In this document: one piece after another, positions 42,044-50,536 of the stretch
Numbering within the stretch: the first letter of the stretch is position 1
Layout of the letters: each line of letters opens with the position of its first letter
NCBI RefSeq assembly: GCF_003864295.1
Contig: NZ_BDQK01000013.1
Span: forward strand, 868,001-932,000
Source of the DNA: Aphanothece sacrum FPU1
GTDB taxonomy: Bacteria; Cyanobacteriota; Cyanobacteriia; Cyanobacteriales; Microcystaceae
Direction: 5' to 3'
DNA: 64,000 bases
Notes under the pieces: model-generated
What the model was told of the DNA's origin: nothing
What the model saw: the letters and a program-made list of their open reading frames with translations, nothing else
The model's database searches: none
Position numbers and translations under genes: made by a program

Positions 42044-42325
42044 ATGACCATGATGGACACTGCTGTCAATAGCATAGAAGATCTAGAACTCACCCGTGAG
42101 GAGAGAGTTATTGAAATTCAAAACCTCATAGAAACCCTACGCATTGCCGAAGAAATAGCACTTAAAGGCTATTTAATTACTAGTTCGGAACTAGCAGATT
42201 TGATGGACATTAATGCTAGTGCTGTCACCAGTCGTGGCGATCATTGGTCTTGGCGTAACTGGGTTGTATCAAGGGTTAGACGAGAAGGCAATCAAATTTT
42301 ATGGCAACTCGAACGAGTTGATTAG
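42044..42325 (+). CDS. Small conserved cyanobacterial protein of unknown function
   Basis: A 93-aa protein starting at ATG 42044. MTMMDTAVNSIEDLELTREE is followed by a helical region (RVIEIQNLIETLRIAEEIAL) and a wHTH-like segment (YLITSSELADLMDINASAVT, then SRGDHWSWRNWVVSRVRREG). The block resembles small cyanobacterial helix-turn-helix proteins; no close family name can be given. Monocistronic, with an AT-rich 285-bp upstream region. Confidence 0.65.
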   Translation: MTMMDTAVNSIEDLELTREERVIEIQNLIETLRIAEEIALKGYLITSSELADLMDINASAVTSRGDHWSWRNWVVSRVRREGNQILWQLERVD

Positions 42326-42415
42326 AGTGTGTCTTTTTAGGGTCAATTTATAAATTGACCCTACAGGTAGTATAAGTCATTAAGTAGACAGACAAAATTA
42401 ATTAGATAAAATTCT

Positions 42416-42471
42416 GATTCTACCAGACAAGTTATGCTTTATTATCACATAATAGACTTTAAATCTTCATA
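42416..42471. mobile_element. Truncated MITE-like family 1 fragment (left end only)
   Basis: GATTCTACCAGACAAGTTAT begins the fragment, followed by CTTTATTATCACATAATAGA matching the left part of copies A and D. It stops at the GTAGGGGTCAACGGCCGT palindrome at 42472, so it was cut by that repeat's arrival. Confidence 0.75.
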
Positions 42472-42489
42472 GTAGGGGTCAACGGCCGT

Positions 42490-42689
42490 CATTGGTGTCA
42501 ACTTAAGGCGAAACTTGACGCAGTGCAAGCTTTCTCACTATCCCATCCACACCCTGCCAAGGGTGGGGTTAACTGTACAAAGCCTGTCTACACAGGCTAA
42601 TGTTACAGTAAAGTCTGCGCTCGTCGGACTTTGTTGGTATAGCCACAGGCTTTAGCCTGTCGGCGTTTGGGACTAAGTTGACACTAATG
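42490..42689. mobile_element. MITE-like family 2, copy 2 (200 bp) nested in a palindrome
   Basis: Ends CATTGGTGTCAACTTA (42490) and TAAGTTGACACTAATG (to 42689); flanked by an 8-bp direct repeat, ACGGCCGT (42482-42489, 42690-42697). Excision restores GTAGGGGTCAACGGCCGTTA (continuing ACCCCTAC), the same palindrome found at 16844 and 49390. Hairpins inside: AGCCTGT/ACAGGCT, AGTCTGCGC-type and CAGGCT/AGCCTG. With copy 1 it shows insertion into the centre of palindromes. Confidence 0.9.
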
Positions 42690-42859
42690 ACGGCCGTTAA
42701 CCCCTACCAAACAAAGGTTGCCTACCCAACCTATAATAATGATACTTTAGATGTGAAATCACAACGACTAATTGTACTAAAGTGAATTACCCTGCCAATA
42801 AGGCCCAACATTTGCTATAAATAACTAAGCAGAACTGCCTAACGGATTTGGTAACGGTT

Positions 42860-44359
42860 ATGACCCCCTCCTCTTTCATTCCACCTATGCCCATTCGGGT
42901 GTTTAACTCCAATAGCTTATCAACTATCACCTCTGTGGGCATTCATGCCTTAGTATTATTGCTCATCCTTCCTCGTGTTGCTAGTTTATCGGCAAGTAAT
43001 CCCGAAAATGAGTCGAGAAATGTCGAATTAATCGAGTTAAGTCCGGCTGAACAAAGCCGTTTACCTAATCCCTCATCTTCATCAGATATTCCCCCATTAG
43101 CAAATACTCCTTTGGGAGACATTCCTGTTGTAGACTCTCCCTCTCAACAACCCCCTGTTCCCAACTATCTCAATAATTTACCTGCCCCCCCTACATTACC
43201 GGCCTTACCTGCTCTGCCGCCTCTTTACGGCAATTCTAACATCGGTGGACTTCCTATTGCCTCCCCCCCACCATCCTTACGCATTCCTCAAAATTTTACA
43301 CCGCGATCGCTGCCTCTGCCCCCGCAAGGTCAAACCCTTCCTCCTCTTCCTGGATCAGAAATTAGCCAAGAACCTCAACGGCCTACATTTGAGCCTTTAA
43401 AACCCCCTGTTCCCATTGATGATTTAATTAATGGAAGAAACGGCGATCGCCCACAACCAGAACAGGTTGCGGTTAATACTCCGAGTAACCCCAATTGGGC
43501 TAATAATAGAGATACCACAGCCCCATCAGATGATCGCATTGGTCGTTTAGTAGCTGCTACCTTACAAGGGGCGGATAATCTACGGTATAATGGAAATAAT
43601 ACCAGTGATCAAGAAGCTAACCAGAATGATATAGAGTGGATGCGCAAAACAGGTCAACTTTTGAAACGTAACCAAATTGTTACCATTCAGGGGACATATC
43701 CGAGAGCCGCCTGTGGACTACAATTAAAGGGATCACCTGTTTATAATGTGGTGGTAGATGGACAAGGAAACCTAGCACAACCGCCTTTTCTCACCCGTAG
43801 TTCTGGTTATGGTATTTTAAACAATCAAGGCTTACAAGAAGTCCGTTCTAGAGGCTTTTCTCAGTCTACGAGGGTAACAGTAGTATTTACCCCTGATCCG
43901 AGTGTTTGTCCACAAATCGCTAGAGGCACTCAAACTCCTGAACTTCCAGATACACAAACTCCTCCAGTACAGGAAACTCCTCCGGTTACACCTCCATCAG
44001 AAGCCCGTAGAAACCCTCCTGAAACTGCTCCCATACCTCAAGAGAAACCTCCTGTTACACCTCCATCAGAAGCCCGTAGAAACCCTCCTGAAACTGCTCC
44101 CATACCTCAAGAGAAACCTCCTGTTACACCTCCATCAGAAGCCCGTAGAAACCCGCCTGAACCTGCTCCCATACCTCAAGAGAAACCCCAGGTTACACCT
44201 CCATCAGAAGCCCGTAGAAACGTTCCTGAACCCCTTCCCCCTGTAGAACCACCTGCTAATGTGCCTCCAGCACCGGCAACAGGTAGAAAAGAACCAGAAG
44301 CATCTGTTATTCCCGATAATGGGGCTTTGGGAAATCCCTTACCCCGTAAAGAGGAGTAA
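42860..44359 (+). CDS. TonB-like proline-rich envelope protein with 23-residue repeats
   Basis: Start set at ATG 42860 (MTPSSFIPPMPIRV); the TTG at 42848 adds four residues. One N-terminal membrane helix (SVGIHALVLLLILPRVASL, about 25-43) precedes about 200 residues of Pro-rich periplasmic sequence. A folded central part follows (GQLLKRNQIVTIQGTYPRAA, then KGSPVYNVVVDGQGNLAQPP, about 262-350), resembling the TonB C-terminal layout. The tail holds three full 23-aa repeats (PPVTPPSEARRNPPETAPIP type) and a partial fourth. Likely an inner-membrane protein spanning the periplasm in TonB fashion; partner receptors are not visible here. Confidence 0.68.
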   Translation: MTPSSFIPPMPIRVFNSNSLSTITSVGIHALVLLLILPRVASLSASNPENESRNVELIELSPAEQSRLPNPSSSSDIPPLANTPLGDIPVVDSPSQQPPVPNYLNNLPAPPTLPALPALPPLYGNSNIGGLPIASPPPSLRIPQNFTPRSLPLPPQGQTLPPLPGSEISQEPQRPTFEPLKPPVPIDDLINGRNGDRPQPEQVAVNTPSNPNWANNRDTTAPSDDRIGRLVAATLQGADNLRYNGNNTSDQEANQNDIEWMRKTGQLLKRNQIVTIQGTYPRAACGLQLKGSPVYNVVVDGQGNLAQPPFLTRSSGYGILNNQGLQEVRSRGFSQSTRVTVVFTPDPSVCPQIARGTQTPELPDTQTPPVQETPPVTPPSEARRNPPETAPIPQEKPPVTPPSEARRNPPETAPIPQEKPPVTPPSEARRNPPEPAPIPQEKPQVTPPSEARRNVPEPLPPVEPPANVPPAPATGRKEPEASVIPDNGALGNPLPRKEE

Positions 44360-44742
44360 GGGTAGATACATAATATATTATGCCCCTTACCTATATGGTT
44401 TGTACCACAATTAATCGGGTTTAACCGTGTTAAACCCCTACCGGATAAGTAACTGAACAAAAATAAACGTTACGGTGAAGTGAGCAGGGGAGCGCCGGAG
44501 CGCCGGAGAGGGGTTACAACCTAGTTACATTTCTTAACATAGTATTGTTTATTTATGTCCGACTACTTAATGTAGGTTGGGTTGAGGCACGAAACCCAAC
44601 AAACCGCCAATCCTAATACACTAAAGTCCAGTAGGGTGCGTTAATGAAATGTAATGCACCAAGTTTATATTTATATTAATTTGAATGACAGTTTTTGAGT
44701 AACACTTAAAGAACTATTTTAAACTTTTTAGGTAAATTTACC
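44360..44742. repeat. Repeat-bearing gap between the TonB-like and Uma2 genes
   Basis: Holds a TGTAGGTTGGGTTGAGGCAC palindrome (44571-44601), a short GC-rich direct repeat (GAGCGCCG twice, near 44490-44505) and an AGTAGGGTGCGTTAATG...CACC palindrome-like stretch near 44630-44662. No ORF. Confidence 0.75.
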
Positions 44743-45288
44743 ATGCAATCTTCTAGCATTAATAACTGCTTAGACACTTTAGATGCTTTTCTCAAGCAAC
44801 CCAACATTGAAACGTCTCCAGCTTGGGAGTTCATCCAAGGGCAAGCCAAACAGAAACCAATGCCAACCCTCTTTCATTCCCGTCTTCAGCGCAACCTAGT
44901 TAACAAGATTAACAGTCAAAGCAAGGCTTATGAAGCTATCCAAGAACTTCGATGTATCGTTCCCCCCCTATCTCCTGTCCCTGATATTGTCGTTGTTAAA
45001 AATGATCGCCTCTGGGATGAAGATGGCCCACTACAAGGTTCACCCGACTGGTTAATTGAAATTCGTTCTCCGGATCAAAGCACATTAGATCTACAGAAGA
45101 AAATTCTACACTGCTTAAGCAACGGGACTCAACTTGCTTGGCTGATCGATATTCAGCGACAACAAATCTGGGTTTGGCAAAACCAAGAACTCCCACTGAT
45201 TTATGCAGGAACTGACATACTTCCAACCCTTGACAATCTCTCAGACTTGACAGTGAAAGCCATCATGGCCATGACTCAGCAGCGATAA
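44743..45288 (+). CDS. Uma2 family putative restriction endonuclease (DUF820)
   Basis: A 181-aa protein of the Uma2/DUF820 group, abundant in cyanobacteria and with a PD-(D/E)XK fold. Core: VPPLSPVPDIVVVKNDRLW (about 68-86), GSPDWLIEIRSPDQSTLDLQKKI (about 98-120) with the catalytic D...ExR-type residues, and LAWLIDIQRQQIWVWQ (about 130-145). The usual E-x-K reads E-I-R here. Substrate and role are unknown; related genes multiply in cyanobacterial genomes and often lie near mobile DNA. Independent gene with repeats on both sides. Confidence 0.85.
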   Translation: MQSSSINNCLDTLDAFLKQPNIETSPAWEFIQGQAKQKPMPTLFHSRLQRNLVNKINSQSKAYEAIQELRCIVPPLSPVPDIVVVKNDRLWDEDGPLQGSPDWLIEIRSPDQSTLDLQKKILHCLSNGTQLAWLIDIQRQQIWVWQNQELPLIYAGTDILPTLDNLSDLTVKAIMAMTQQR

Positions 45289-45339
45289 CCGAAATATTTA
45301 AAGGAAGGATGAATATTCTCACCCTCCCCAAAAATTACC

Positions 45340-45527
45340 GGTTCTACCGAACTTAGGATGTAAAACGATTACAAATTACAGGCTTAAACGTGATCGGGTT
45401 AAGCTATAAGAACTAAGCCTGGCTACCCAGGCTTAAAATTAGGCTGTGTAGACAGCCTTTGTGCTTATAGAATAAGGCTTTAGCCTGTATTGATTTATTA
45501 ATTTTACATGGCAAGTTCGGTAGAACT
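45340..45527. mobile_element. MITE-like family 1, copy C (188 bp, perfect target duplication)
   Basis: Begins GGTTCTACCGAACTTAG and ends AAGTTCGGTAGAACT. Flanked by AAATTACC at 45332-45339 and 45528-45535 (perfect 8-bp duplication); the right copy touches the last base of the psb34 stop codon. Hairpins AGCCTG/CAGGCT, AGGCTGT/ACAGCCT and AAGGCTTTAGCCT differ in stem sequence from copies A, B and D while staying paired. Confidence 0.92.
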
Positions 45528-45534
45528 AAATTAC

Positions 45535-45720
45535 CTAACCCGCAACATTACCAGAAGCATAAACAGCAACAGTAAGCAAACCGCCGATTAACAAGAAAGC
45601 GGCAATTCCCATAATGATATAATTACGTTGTTCCGACTTGTTCGGAGGAGTCGCCTCATAAACTTTCGGTTCTGCCGCAAAATTATTGAGCCGTCCGCCT
45701 TCTTCTTTGGTATATGGCAT
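45535..45720 (-). CDS. psb34: Photosystem II assembly factor Psb34 (ssl1498 family)
   Basis: Start set at ATG 45720 (MPYTKEEGGRLNNFAAEPKV), with AGGGGA upstream; an extension from 45738 is rejected. The 61-aa protein has the conserved EEGGRLNNFAxEPKVY N-terminus and one C-terminal transmembrane helix (YIIMGIAAFLLIGGLLTVAVYA). Psb34/Ssl1498-type proteins bind CP47 during late PSII assembly and carry a light-harvesting-like helix. In the thylakoid membrane. A MITE-like element inserted right at its stop codon. Confidence 0.92.
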   Translation of the reverse strand: MPYTKEEGGRLNNFAAEPKVYEATPPNKSEQRNYIIMGIAAFLLIGGLLTVAVYASGNVAG

Positions 45721-45844
45721 AGAAAAATCCCCTAACAATTTTTTCCTATTTTAGTTAATTATATTCATATATTACAATAAATCTCCATAAATAAAACTTT
45801 ATCACAAGTAAAAACCCCTGGTGGGAGTCTGGGTATCTTAACAA

Positions 45845-45869
45845 ATAACAAAGCCCGCTTTCGCGGGCT
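45845..45869 (-). terminator. Rho-independent terminator of aqpZ
   Basis: On the minus strand AGCCCGC/GCGGGCT stem (45852-45858, 45863-45869) with loop GAAA, followed by TTTGTTATTTG. It lies about 30 bp past the aqpZ stop. Confidence 0.85.
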
Positions 45870-45898
45870 GAGTCGTGTTAGCTGAACCCTTAAAGGTA

Positions 45899-46663
45899 TC
45901 AGCGATTGGTTAATTCTTCTGATAAGGTAGAATCAATTGAATTCAAGACAGTTTTATCATCCGCTTCTAGGAAAGTCTTATAAAACCATCCTCCTAAGAC
46001 AGCACCAATGATCGGGGCAACCCAAAATAACCACAATTGGGCAATAATTTCCGTATTACCAGAAAATAAAGCGACTCCTGTACTTCTTGCCGGGTTTACT
46101 GACGTATTGGTAATAGGAATACTAATTAAGTGAATTAAAGTTAACCCTAAACCAATAGCAACGGGTGCGAAACCACTGGGAGCAAAACGATCCGTTGCTC
46201 CCATAATAATTATTAAGAACATAAATGTCATAACAATTTCGGTAATGAGGGCAGATAATAGATTGTATCCCCCTGGAGAATGCGCTCCATAACCATTAGT
46301 TGCTAAGGGATTTGAGCCACTTAAATCTAATGTTCCCTTACCACTAGCAATTAACAAAAGTACGCATCCTGCGAGAATTGCCCCTAATACTTGTGCCATG
46401 ATATAGGGAAGTAAATCAGAGCCATTAAACCGTTTTCCGGCAAATAATCCAAAAGAAACTGCAGGATTAAAATGTCCTCCAGAAATATGCCCAACGGCAT
46501 AAGCCATCGTTAATACCGTTAACCCAAATGCCAGAGAAACCCCTAAAAACCCCAATCCGAGAGGATTAGTTTCTCCGCCAAAATTTGCAGCAAGCACAGC
46601 ACTACCACAACCACCTATAACTAACCAGAAAGTCCCAAAAAATTCGGCTACATATTTTTTCAT
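45899..46663 (-). CDS. aqpZ: Aquaporin Z
   Basis: A 254-aa water channel of the MIP family with six membrane helices and two NPA boxes: [22 protein letters not shown] (about 58-79) and [18 protein letters not shown] (about 183-200). The aromatic/arginine filter Arg follows the second NPA (NPAR). The glycine- and serine-rich N-terminus ([17 protein letters not shown]) is typical of AqpZ. In cyanobacteria it aids osmotic adaptation and cell volume. It has an extended C-terminal tail ([20 protein letters not shown]). Own terminator downstream. Confidence 0.96.
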   Translation of the reverse strand: MKKYVAEFFGTFWLVIGGCGSAVLAANFGGETNPLGLGFLGVSLAFGLTVLTMAYAVGHISGGHFNPAVSFGLFAGKRFNGSDLLPYIMAQVLGAILAGCVLLLIASGKGTLDLSGSNPLATNGYGAHSPGGYNLLSALITEIVMTFMFLIIIMGATDRFAPSGFAPVAIGLGLTLIHLISIPITNTSVNPARSTGVALFSGNTEIIAQLWLFWVAPIIGAVLGGWFYKTFLEADDKTVLNSIDSTLSEELTNR

Positions 46664-46867
46664 TTTTTACTTTGAAAAAAAAAAGACATTTTACTAAGTA
46701 TACACACTATGGTGCAGATATTATTAACTATACACACTGTAGTAGAGATTCTTTAATTTAACTAATCTTATATAAAAGTTTTTTATATAAAAAACCTCTT
46801 GTCATATTCATTATTTATAGATACAGTAGAAATAGATAAGTTAAATCAAATTTGACAAGACAACATT

Positions 46868-47161
46868 ATGTATAATACAGTATCTAATAATAATGCTATA
46901 TATTCTCCTTTGTCCCGCTTACAAACATGGCTAGATAATATGGAAATTCAAGAAGAAAAATTAGCTAGACAACTTGTTAAATTCATTCCTTCACAATGTC
47001 CTTTTGCCAAAGAGATCCGTCTATTTAATCAAGTTATTTTGCGTATTCCACCCCTATGCAAACTCAATCCATGTTATGATCAATTAATAGGCTTAAGATT
47101 TCGCGCTCTTTGTTTTTTAGCGGATAAATGTAATGAAGATATTACACAATATTGTCTCTAA
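46868..47161 (+). CDS. Mo-dependent nitrogenase C-terminal-domain protein (stand-alone)
   Basis: A 97-aa protein that is essentially one Mo-nitro_C domain: LQTWLDNMEIQEEKLARQLV, KFIPSQCPFAKEIRLFNQVI, LRIPPLCKLNPCYDQLIGLR and FRALCFLADKCNEDITQYC. The cysteines in SQCPFA, LCKLNP, ALCFLA and DKCNED are conserved in the family. Despite the name, it is widespread in cyanobacteria and not a nitrogenase subunit. Its C-terminal codons and stop are included in a 108-bp repeat that recurs upstream of the next gene. Confidence 0.9.
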   Translation: MYNTVSNNNAIYSPLSRLQTWLDNMEIQEEKLARQLVKFIPSQCPFAKEIRLFNQVILRIPPLCKLNPCYDQLIGLRFRALCFLADKCNEDITQYCL

Positions 47162-47258
47162 TTATTAGATAATGGGTTACTGTAGTAATTTTAGTGACTC
47201 ATGAATCAATTGTTAAATTTGTCTACTTTGCCGATAGTTTCTCGTCGTACTGCGTTAA
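47151..47258 (+). repeat. 108-bp direct repeat, copy 1 (truncated gene start)
   Basis: Matches 47380-47487 with one mismatch. It carries the last bases of the Mo-nitro_C gene, an intergenic stretch and a false start of the oxidoreductase gene (MNQLLNLSTLPIVSRRTALT, then stop after NSPINS). The copies are 121 bp apart. Confidence 0.95.
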
Positions 47259-47379
47259 CTAATTCCCCAATAAACTCATAATATTACTTACCTAACTATA
47301 GCAATTATATCAAACATTTCTACAAAAATATCAATAAGACTGTTCTTATGGATTCCTAAATTAAATAAGGAACTCGTTA

Positions 47380-47487
47380 ATTGTCTCTAATTATTAGATA
47401 ATGGGTTACTGTAGTAATTTTAGTGACTCATGAATCAATTGTTAAATTTGTCTACTTTGTCGATAGTTTCTCGTCGTACTGCGTTAA
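47380..47487 (+). repeat. 108-bp direct repeat, copy 2 (true start of the oxidoreductase gene)
   Basis: Second copy of the 47151-47258 repeat, offset 229 bp. It contains the ATG at 47430 and the first 19 codons of the Rieske/FAD oxidoreductase. Because the copies share the same promoter-proximal bases, both could be transcribed. Confidence 0.95.
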
Positions 47488-49373
47488 AAATCTTAGGATT
47501 AAGTACATTAGGAGGTATGGTAGGATATTCTCGTTGTAGTAAACCTCAACCTTCAATTTATCAACAAGATAGCTTAAGTTTACCTTATAAATTAAGTAAA
47601 TCTAAATCAGTCGTTGTCATCGGTGCAGGGTTAGCAGGTTTAGCTTGTGCTTATGAATTAAGTCAGCGAGGTTTTCAGGTAACATTATTAGAAAAATCAC
47701 CCAATTTAGGGGGAAAAATTGCAAGTTGGACAATTAATATGGGAAACGAAACTTTTAAAATGGAACATGGATTTCATGGCTTTTTTCCTCAATATTATAA
47801 CCTAAAAAGTATTGTTCAAGAATTAGACATTACTAATAATTTTAAATCGTTAAATTTTTATTCTGTGGTCTTTCGTGAAGGAAATTATCAACCGGAGAAA
47901 TTTTATCCCAGTCACTCTGCTTTTCCTTGGAATATAATAGATTTAACTTTTTGGTCGCCTAATCGTTTAAAGTGGGGCATTAATTTAATTAACCTGTCTC
48001 ATTGGCAAGTTTTTCAAGCAATTAGTGGATTTAAAATTCCTAAAAGTTTTGCTCAATTAGATAGCATTTCAGTTATTGAATGGCATAAGAAAGGGTTTCC
48101 TCAAGGACTTTATGATTTATATTTTCTTCCCTTTGCTAGATCAACCTTAAATGCACCAGATACATTAAGTGCGGGAGAATTATTACAATTTTTTCATTTT
48201 TATTTTTTTGGAAATCCTGAAGGATTAGCTTTTAATGGAACTAAAGATGACATGGGAACCAGTTTAGTTAATCCCATTTCTGAAGCGATTAAACGTAACC
48301 AAGGACAAATTATTTCTGAAGCAATTGTTAGTCAAATTAATTGTCAGCAAGGTAAAATCACCTCTTTAAGTTATCAGGTAGGTACTGCTCAAAATAATGT
48401 TCCTTTTTGGATAGAAAAAAATACTTTTTTAAGTGATAATAAAATAGAATATTATGGAGGAAGTGATGGGGTTTTTATTTCAGATTCAGAAAGTCAAGAG
48501 GCAATCTCTTTAACCTGTACTCATCAAGGTTGTACCGTCGGAAGACAAACAGATGGAACTTTTTTATGTCCTTGTCATGGGGCCTTATATGATGCTCAAG
48601 GAAAGGTGATCAAAGGGCCAGCAAAACAAGATTTACCTCATTATAAAATTCAACAGCGAAATAATGAATCAGTGCAGTTAGTAGGAGTTTCTCCTAATTC
48701 TCCAGATAACACACAAACCATAGAAGCAGATTATTATATAATTGCTACTGATGTGCCAGGAATTAAACAATTAGGACGGTTAATTAAGGGAGAAATTAAT
48801 GTTAAAATGACAGAACAAATAGAGGAATTAGCTATTGCTGATCCTTTTGCAGTTGCTCGTTTTTGGTTTGATCGAGATTTTGAGTGGAAATATAGTGATT
48901 TTACCTCTCTTTCGGGATATAAACTAACGGATAGTATTACCCTTTACCATCATATCCAAACTCAATTTATAGAATGGGCAAAGCGCACAGGAGGAAGTGT
49001 GGTAGAGTTACATGCTTATTGTTATAAAGAGATAAAATTTCCTACTCAAGAAATGCTATTAAATACCTTTGAACAGGAATTATATGAAATTGTGCCTGAA
49101 TTAACTCAAACTAACTTATTACATCGGGAATTAGTGAATCAGAAAAATTTCTCAGGATATCCCCCCAATAGTTATAATAATCGCCCTGAAACGAATACAG
49201 AGATTGATAATTTATTATTAGCAGGAGATTGGGTAAAAATGCCTTTTCCTTGTGGTTTAATGGAACGAGCAGTCAGTAGTGGCTTATTAGCAGCTAACCA
49301 AATTTTACAACAAGAAGGGCTACAAAGACGTGAATTATTAACAGTTAATCCTGAAGGATTACTGAATATTTAA
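47430..49373 (+). CDS. Tat-exported FAD oxidoreductase with inserted Rieske [2Fe-2S] domain
   Basis: A 647-aa protein. Twin-arginine start SRRTALKILGLSTLGGMVGY (about 14-33). An FAD Rossmann motif follows, VVVIGAGLAGLACAYELSQRG (about 61-81), in a CrtI/amine-oxidase-like fold: GGKIASWTINMG, EHGFHGFFPQYYNL. A Rieske segment, CTHQGCTVG and CPCHGALYDAQG, with the C-x-H/C-x2-H ligands, sits in the middle (about 362-384). The C-terminal FAD part reads NLLLAGDWVKMPFPCGLMERA. The CrtI-plus-Rieske layout resembles CruE of aromatic carotenoid synthesis, so a carotene desaturase/methyltransferase role is possible; the signal peptide is odd for that. Gene start lies in a duplicated 108-bp segment. Confidence 0.75.
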   Translation: MNQLLNLSTLSIVSRRTALKILGLSTLGGMVGYSRCSKPQPSIYQQDSLSLPYKLSKSKSVVVIGAGLAGLACAYELSQRGFQVTLLEKSPNLGGKIASWTINMGNETFKMEHGFHGFFPQYYNLKSIVQELDITNNFKSLNFYSVVFREGNYQPEKFYPSHSAFPWNIIDLTFWSPNRLKWGINLINLSHWQVFQAISGFKIPKSFAQLDSISVIEWHKKGFPQGLYDLYFLPFARSTLNAPDTLSAGELLQFFHFYFFGNPEGLAFNGTKDDMGTSLVNPISEAIKRNQGQIISEAIVSQINCQQGKITSLSYQVGTAQNNVPFWIEKNTFLSDNKIEYYGGSDGVFISDSESQEAISLTCTHQGCTVGRQTDGTFLCPCHGALYDAQGKVIKGPAKQDLPHYKIQQRNNESVQLVGVSPNSPDNTQTIEADYYIIATDVPGIKQLGRLIKGEINVKMTEQIEELAIADPFAVARFWFDRDFEWKYSDFTSLSGYKLTDSITLYHHIQTQFIEWAKRTGGSVVELHAYCYKEIKFPTQEMLLNTFEQELYEIVPELTQTNLLHRELVNQKNFSGYPPNSYNNRPETNTEIDNLLLAGDWVKMPFPCGLMERAVSSGLLAANQILQQEGLQRRELLTVNPEGLLNI

Positions 49374-49389
49374 CAAGAAATCACAAAAA

Positions 49390-49417
49390 GTAGGGGTCAA
49401 CGGCCGTTGACCCCTAC
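49390..49417. repeat. GTAGGGGTCAACGGCCGTTGAC palindrome
   Basis: A perfect 28-bp palindrome after the oxidoreductase stop, same family as 16844-16879 and the one split at 42472-42707. A GTTGGGTTTAGTTCCTCAAC palindrome follows at about 49499-49528. Confidence 0.88.
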
Positions 49418-49536
49418 ACCATCCCTATCTGTAGTCAAATTTTGAAGAATTGGTATAAGTTGTCTTCAAGAAAAATTACACTCAAAAAAGTCTGATAGGT
49501 GTTGGGTTTAGTTCCTCAACCCAACCTAAATTATTG

Positions 49537-49998
49537 TTACTTTTTATAAAAAGTTAGGACTTTTTCAACAGAAGTTCCTGTTGTGCCATTTTTACAGCTA
49601 TCAATTTTACCCGTCATCCACCAACAAGCTGTATTTTTAACTGCTTGCATCTCATTTTTAGTAGCTTTAAATTGGGTTTCAAATTCTCGTTGTACAATAC
49701 AAGTAACTGTCTTTTGTGCTGCTTTTTTATCCGCTTCAAATTGGTCAACAGTCATAGATTTACCTAGACATCTTTTCGTCCAATCTGGTATAATACCTGG
49801 TAAAACTTGCCAATCACTATACATTCCATCTTTAGGTTTATTAAGAGGGGCAGCTTTGCGGATAGCTTCGACTAACTTATTAACTTGAGTGTCTTTAACT
49901 TGTGCCATACTAGGAGATATTCCTAATGTACAAAACGTGATTAAAGTGCTTAAAATTAAATAAGGCGTTGTCTTAAAAAAAGTTAGATTCATTTTCAT
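49537..49998 (-). CDS. Secreted cysteine-containing protein of unknown function
   Basis: A 153-aa protein with a signal peptide (LTFFKTTPYLILSTLITFCT, cleavage near SMAQ at about 33). The mature part has four cysteines (KRCLGKSMT, VTCIVQREF, NTACWWMTGK, DSCKNGTTG) that could form two disulfides, and charged helices (DQFEADKKAAQK). The pattern is of small exported cyanobacterial proteins; no family is recognised. Convergent with the oxidoreductase gene and divergent from ureA. Confidence 0.7.
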   Translation of the reverse strand: MKMNLTFFKTTPYLILSTLITFCTLGISPSMAQVKDTQVNKLVEAIRKAAPLNKPKDGMYSDWQVLPGIIPDWTKRCLGKSMTVDQFEADKKAAQKTVTCIVQREFETQFKATKNEMQAVKNTACWWMTGKIDSCKNGTTGTSVEKVLTFYKK

Positions 49999-50204
49999 GA
50001 TTATCGTACTAATACCATTTGCTTGTTCCTCTATGTTACTATTATTTTCTCTTGATGGATGAATTTAACCTGTAAAGTCACGAAATCTTTAAAAAAGATC
50101 AAGGAAATAAAATATAGTTTAAAGACTTCTAATAATTTTATAAAAACTGTGTTAAAAGTGGCCAAAATTGGATATGCTAACAAATATGTAACCGGAGAAA
50201 CTAA

Positions 50205-50531
50205 ATGCAATTATCCCCCCAAGAAAAAGACAAATTGCTGATTTTTACAGCAGCTTTAGTTGCAGAAAGACGCAAAGCAAAAGGATTAAAACTTAATTAT
50301 CCTGAATCAGTTGCTTATATTTCGGCTGCTATATTAGAAGGAGCTAGAGAGGGTAAAACAGTTGAACAATTGATGAGTGAAGGTAAAACATTATTAACTC
50401 AAGAAGATGTTATGGAAGGAATACCAGAAATGATTCATGAGGTACAAATAGAGGCAACTTTTCCTGATGGCACAAAATTAGTTACTGTTCATGAACCTAT
50501 TACTTTAATCAATCGTTTAAATTTGGAGTAA
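50205..50531 (+). CDS. ureA: Urease gamma subunit UreA
   Basis: The small urease subunit. Typical opening [40 protein letters not shown] and [20 protein letters not shown] are conserved in UreA. 108 aa versus the usual 100, with a slightly longer tail ([12 protein letters not shown]). First gene of a ureA-ureB-ureG run. Urease hydrolyses urea to ammonia and CO2, a nitrogen source in cyanobacteria. A 60-codon frame overlapping its 5' end (50059-50241) is non-coding. Confidence 0.97.
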   Translation: MQLSPQEKDKLLIFTAALVAERRKAKGLKLNYPESVAYISAAILEGAREGKTVEQLMSEGKTLLTQEDVMEGIPEMIHEVQIEATFPDGTKLVTVHEPITLINRLNLE

Positions 50532-50536
50532 AATAC

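Noticed and set aside
43902-44246. 114-codon frame inside the TonB-like gene
   Set aside because: A repeat-driven alternative frame of the 69-bp units with Leu/His/Lys-rich periodic sequence.
50059-50241. 60-codon frame before ureA
   Set aside because: Overlaps the ureA start, has no family and no good ribosome site.
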